A stretch of DNA of 64,000 nucleotides, from positions 25,172,096 to 25,236,095 of the forward strand of contig OY987308.1 of NCBI GenBank assembly GCA_963920635.1. The letters run 5' to 3'. A program made the translations under genes and the position numbers. Positions 61,301 through 64,000 of this stretch are shown here, in pieces. Each line of letters opens with the position of its first letter. The first letter of the stretch is position 1. This DNA comes from Pseudeuparius sepicola. Its lineage: Eukaryota > Arthropoda > Insecta > Coleoptera > Anthribidae. Under the pieces are notes generated by a model. That model had not been told where the DNA came from. It worked only from the letters and a program-made list of their open reading frames with translations, and searched no databases.

Positions 61301-62159
61301 CGGACGAGTTCGGGTGCGTGCTGAGACCGAAAATGATCAGCAGGTTCTTGAAGGCGAGAGGGGCGGACGAACGGGCCAGCGTCATAACGTACGCGTTCTT
61401 CCACGCCTTCAAGTTTCCCGACGCTCTGAGTGTCCACATCAAATGCAAGGTATATACATACATTTAGCCGAATGGTCGCTTTGGAGACGTCATTTTCGTT
61501 CGCTTTCAGGTCGAAATATGCCGACACGGATGCCTGGATCACTGCCAGCACCATCCGGACAAGCCGGCAGTGGACAACCTCGATTTGGGCGGACTGGATC
61601 TGGAGCACTACATCAACAACCCTCTGGAGAGGAAAGACGACAAAGTGAACGATCAAGAAGACACGATGAGGCAAAACAACAAACCAAAGTAAGTGCCCGT
61701 TGGCGCAGCGCGGCTTAATTTGATTATCTAAATGGTGCAATTATCGTTGCAACACCTTATTATCAACTAATCAGCAGAAATTGCATGGTTAGACGCGAAC
61801 CTGAGAGGCGGATTTGCGAGCGATCTGTTCGAGATGCGTCTTTCCGCCTTGCGGCAATCGACGCAGCATAAGATGGGATTAAAATCGTAGCCTTGAATTT
61901 TTTTTTCGAGTAGGGCGAATAATTATTTTTTCGCAAAAATTTTTTTTTACAAAACTAAACATCTTCTCCTGCCAACAGGACACCGCCCCAAGGAGACAAC
62001 CCCTACGACGACCTGGCGTCCCCCACCCTCTCCGGGGAGGTCAGGCTGCCCCTCTCCGGGGTGCCCGGCGAGAAGAAGAAGGACGCCGCCCAAGCAGGAG
62101 AAGAAGAAGAAGCGGAAAAATCTGAGGAAGAAGCAGAGGTAACGGCGGTGCCGCATAAG
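52374..62159 (+). CDS. Secreted ZP-domain (zona pellucida) protein of the cuticulin/apical matrix type, at least 8 coding exons
   Basis: ZP-domain proteins of this class polymerise in the apical extracellular matrix under insect cuticle. Exons 52374-52448, 56839-57023, 57207-57348, 57408-57522, 57572-57694, 61235-61449, 61510-61688 and 61979-62159 join in phase to 405 codons. Exon 1 encodes MPHQSHHLSNILRD followed by a hydrophobic signal peptide CFLFLCCCFTT. The ZP domain begins near SLEVMCGKDHMDVHLTFSRP and includes GDPRCVYVPPSTG, DLNGQFYENTVVVQYDKDLL, GDNVDCWMEIQHGKGPWAPP, DEFGCVLRPKMISRFLKA and VHIKCKVEICRHGCLDHC, with regularly placed cysteines. A charged, Glu/Lys-rich tail follows. No membrane segment or furin site is visible, so more exons are expected. 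It resembles the piopio/dusky group of insect ZP proteins, but I cannot name the member. Intron 5 (3.5 kb) holds a pogo-type transposon. Confidence 0.87.
52915..52975. repeat. Left flank repeat with paired E boxes
   Basis: ACACGCAGGTGG, then AACACCTGAGCGG, then AAATTTTCGAAAAAA, matched by a second copy at 54353-54412 in the same orientation. Each contains CAGGTG and CACCTG facing each other within ~12 bases. Confidence 0.7.
52980..54350. repeat. Diverged copies of the 202-bp satellite core (locus 2b)
   Basis: Core GGGTTCGTCGCTTGATTGCC / CTTAATCGCC followed by TGTTGT(A/G)GTCTCCGC recurs at about 53425, 53628, 53830, 54030 and 54239, roughly 200 bp apart, again with the TTTTTCAATGTAG(A/C)AACCCAAGC lead-in. 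This block and locus 2a sit in ZP intron 1 and upstream. Confidence 0.88.
54353..54412. repeat. Right flank repeat with paired E boxes
   Basis: Second copy of the repeat at 52915 (ACACGCAGGTGG, AACACCTGGTCCGG, AAATTTTCGAAAAAAC). Together the two bracket satellite locus 2b. Confidence 0.7.
54413..56838. other. ZP gene intron 1, right part
   Basis: 2.4 kb of AT-rich sequence without recognisable repeats, exons or RNA genes. The minus-strand frames near 54100-54650 partly overlap satellite and show no family resemblance. Confidence 0.3.
58286..59650 (+). pseudogene. Pogo/jerky-type transposase, 454 aa, open but with third catalytic acid replaced
   Basis: N-terminal pipsqueak-type helix-turn-helix at ~14-55 (NYTPEKLEEALQKVADGT, IREASRSYKIPFGTLYNKYK), then a CENP-B-like DNA-binding region, then the DDE_1 catalytic domain. 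The first Asp is in FNYDETNVSD and the second in IIGDNLSTH. The usual QPLD motif carrying the third acid reads QPLG here (THLCQPLGVGFFRAMK), so the protein is probably inactive although the frame is otherwise open. I chose the ATG at 58286, directly after a strong splice-acceptor-like CTTTTTTTTTTTCAG, rather than the in-frame ATG at 58220. Its neighbours are the element's own ends. Confidence 0.85.
59675..60106 (+). CDS. Second open frame of the pogo-type element, 143 aa
   Basis: Begins 24 bases after the transposase stop, in a different frame. It has a Ser-rich N-terminus, then a compact basic/hydrophobic block (VNVGQYILAKFCSTKGKKSY, KYVCKVIELAPQIVVMGMKS) ending in an acidic segment. It may be the C-terminal domain of the transposase separated by a frameshift or an unrecognised intron, or an accessory protein. 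I cannot tell which. Confidence 0.55.
   Translation: MPGRSVTTSSAPQPCSSGSAVYASASPQSSSSIANMIELSRIPEEKREIRVNVGQYILAKFCSTKGKKSYKYVCKVIELAPQIVVMGMKSIRKSKKQFKFIVDDISEINQDDILELLPNPSIERDQDGNSLYIFESEIKIVEV
60577..61234. pseudogene. End of ZP intron 5; decayed copy of ZP exon 2 near 60790-61015
   Basis: CCGCACATC...CGGACAGAGTTACGCGCAG, then ACGTAGTGTCCTCTAAAAGACG and ACACGGGGGCCTAGATAAG, line up with the 3' half of exon 2 (CCGCACATCCAATCGCTCGA...CATAGTGTCCTCCAAGGGTC...ACACGGGGACCCCAGGTGAG). The similarity continues into intron 2 (TTTTAAACGAACGAAATCGG against TTTTAAACGAACGAAATTGG). The reading frame and the GT donor are lost (GTGAG to ATAAG), so this is an exon relic, not an alternative exon. Confidence 0.6.
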
Positions 62160-62429
62160 GTGAGCGTTAATTACAGGTGTTTAACGGCTGGCGACGATTA
62201 ACGTCTGCCCGGGCGACCGTTTACCGAACGTACAGGGTGTTAAAATAAAAAAAATCTTAAAAAAAAAAATTAAAAAAAATTTAATTACTTCCAAACAAAA
62301 GATATCAAAACGAACTTTACGGTATATTATTCTACATATTTTAGTTGTTTAATGGGCATATTTGCAGATTTTAAAACCAATGCTAAGTAGTTTTTATGAG
62401 GGCTCCAAAAGTAAGTGCCAACATTTAAC

Positions 62430-63260
62430 ATAAAATATTTTTTTAGGATTTTCTGCAATCTATAGGAGTATCTAAATGTATTGTTGACTTGATCTAATTA
62501 AAATTTTGGAATTTACGTTTTTTTTATAAAACAATGATGTTTGAGACAGATCTAGTGTACTATTTTCAAGATATATATTATTTTGTGTTCTAATAACATA
62601 TGAAAATTCTCAGAAAGAAGGATTTGACATACAATTTGATGATCATAACTTTTGAACAAGTGGGTTTTGGAGATTTCTGATTCGATTTTTGGAATTAACG
62701 TTTTTTTCTTTCTATAAAACAATGAAGTTTAAGCCAGACCTAGTGTACTATTTTCAAGATATATATTATTTTGTGTTCTAATAACCTATGAAAATTCTCA
62801 GAAAGAAGGATTTGAGATACAATTTGATGATCATAAACAAGTGGGTTTTGGAGATTTCTGATTTGATTTTTCTAATCTGTAGGATATTTTCTCAAAAAGA
62901 AACGATTTTCTAGCCAGATCTACTGTATTTTCTGTTCTAGTAATTTATATAGATTCTTACAAAGAAGGCTAACGTAATTTGATGATCATAACTTTTGAAC
63001 AAGTAGGTTTTGGAGATTTCTGATTCGATTTTTGGAATGTACGGTTTTTTCCCTATAAAACAATGATGTTTGAGCCAGACCTAGTGTACTATTTTCAAGG
63101 TATATATTATTTTGTGTTCTAGTAATTTATAAAGAGAATAACACAATTTGATGATTATAACTTTTGAACGAGTGGTTTTTGGAGATTTCCGATACAATTT
63201 TTGGAATCTACAGAAGTTTTTTTTATAAGAAAAGTGTTATTTTAACTAGGTTTGAGCAAT
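62430..63260. repeat. Tandem repeat, period ~190 bp, about four copies
   Basis: Repeated landmarks are TTTGATGATCATAACTTTTGAA, GTGGGTTTTGGAGATTTCTGA, TATAAAACAATGA(A/T)GTTT and AGACCTAGTGTACTATTTTC. Copies near 62630, 62820, 62990 and 63150 are diverged and variably truncated. It starts shortly after a lone CAGGGTGTT end at about 62233. Confidence 0.8.
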
Positions 63261-63484
63261 CACTTTTCAAACACATAATAGTGTAAATTTAAAATATATA
63301 TATGTGTGTCCTTAGGTAAGAGATTGCATACTGTTTGGACTATTAATTAATACAAAAAAATATATATATATCTGGTCCTACATCAACTGTGGTCTATTCT
63401 ACGTCTAATTCTGTTATATTACTCGCTTTAATCACTTATTACCTGCAATCAGCGGCGGCGCTTCGGCCTCAGGCGTGAATTCAG

Positions 63485-63544
63485 ATTACCCAGCAGAAGC
63501 CAACCAAACCTCAACCCACGGTTGCCTCCCTGTATAGCATCTAA
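63485..63544 (+). CDS. Possible last exon of the ZP gene
   Basis: After an acceptor-like GTGAATTCAG, the frame continues in the phase left by exon 8 and reads ITQQKPTKPQPTVASLYSI then stop (63542-63544). The pyrimidine tract is poor and other acceptors nearby are possible. If real, the protein would be about 424 aa with no membrane anchor. Confidence 0.35.
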   Translation: MTQQKPTKPQPTVASLYSI

Positions 63545-64000
63545 TGCCGTCTGCTCCCGCCGTTTTTGCCCTCCGCGCAGCGGCTCTTGGAGAAGTTGAA
63601 AAAATTGAAAGTATTTTTATAGGCCCCGTCTACCGGCTACCCATTATAGCTAATACAAGTAATGCCGGCCATTTGTATGGCCATCCGCGCAGACTGTTTA
63701 ACTGCTGCCTTCGCAAAATACCGGGAAAAGAACTGTTCAGGCCTGGTCCGCCTGTTTACTTACACAGCGTGGATTCTTTGCACAGAACGGGCGAACGCAC
63801 CGGACTTTTATAAGACGCGCTAAATACCTAGGCCGTGCTATGCGAGTTCCGCATTTTTTTTTGTAAGCACCTTTATTTTGCATTCTAGTTATCTTTTGGC
63901 GTCGTATTTGGAATGGGCGGACGGAATTGGGTGGGAAAGAACTTTTTTCCGGAGGAGAACGCGCAAAAATAAAAAATATATTGAACAATTTTTTAAACGG
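63545..64000. other. Right end, nothing firmly assigned
   Basis: Moderately GC-rich sequence with an 89-codon plus-strand frame (63544-63813) that has no family resemblance. An AATAAA lies near 63967. It could be 3' untranslated sequence of the ZP gene or intron. Confidence 0.25.

Noticed and set aside
61146..61740. 190- and 169-codon frames on both strands across ZP exons 6-7
   Set aside because: Shadow frames of the ZP coding exons; the in-phase frame is the one that continues the ZP domain.

Overview
This is eukaryotic nuclear DNA from an insect, most likely a beetle. That assignment is inference. It rests on AT-rich introns and intergenic DNA, some introns near 50 bp, insect-like proteins (SUMO E2, SAP18, a cuticle-type ZP-domain protein) and very heavy satellite content. 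No bacterial, organellar or viral gene organisation is seen. Exons below were assembled by hand from reading frame, GT/AG sites and phase continuity. || Layout. 0-7.5 kb: no exon found; degenerate ~359-bp and ~188-bp repeats, then a ~180-bp satellite block between two direct repeats that each carry an insect CTCF-like motif. 7.6-19.5 kb (minus): the N-terminal half of the scaffold pseudokinase CASK (kinase domain plus two L27 regions, 10 exons, 435 codons). The PDZ, SH3 and guanylate-kinase exons must lie left of the window. CASK introns 1, 5, 8 and 10 and the DNA upstream of it are packed with arrays of one satellite superfamily. 22-24 kb (minus): glucosidase II beta subunit with signal peptide and HDEL tail. 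24.3-25.1 kb (minus): VCP lysine methyltransferase. 25.96-27.16 kb: a giant foldback element. 27.3-27.9 kb (minus): SAP18, divergent from an unrecognised acidic protein (28.3-29.0 kb, plus). 29.3-31.7 kb (minus): the SUMO E2 enzyme Ubc9, whose first intron has been expanded by nested transposons. || 31.8-38.6 kb is a tandem duplication of a two-gene unit: an unrecognised intronless acidic gene (plus) and centrobin (minus). One centrobin copy is intact (8 exons, 858 aa); the other is a clear pseudogene. Both copies of the small gene remain open. || 38.7-52 kb has no recognisable coding exon. It holds a 202-bp satellite with near-identical copies, a second dimeric satellite (44.9-49.6 kb) interrupted by a GC-rich island, and short CAGGGT-ended transposons. 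52.4-62.2 kb (plus): a secreted ZP-domain protein of the cuticulin/apical-matrix type, with at least 8 coding exons. Its intron 5 contains a complete-looking 2.82-kb pogo-type transposon and a decayed copy of exon 2. 62.4-64 kb: short tandem repeats and a possible last exon. || The housekeeping genes (CASK, glucosidase II beta, VCPKMT, SAP18, Ubc9, centrobin) are functionally unrelated neighbours. The unusual content is the amount and organisation of satellite DNA within and around active genes, and the duplicated centrobin/unknown-gene unit.
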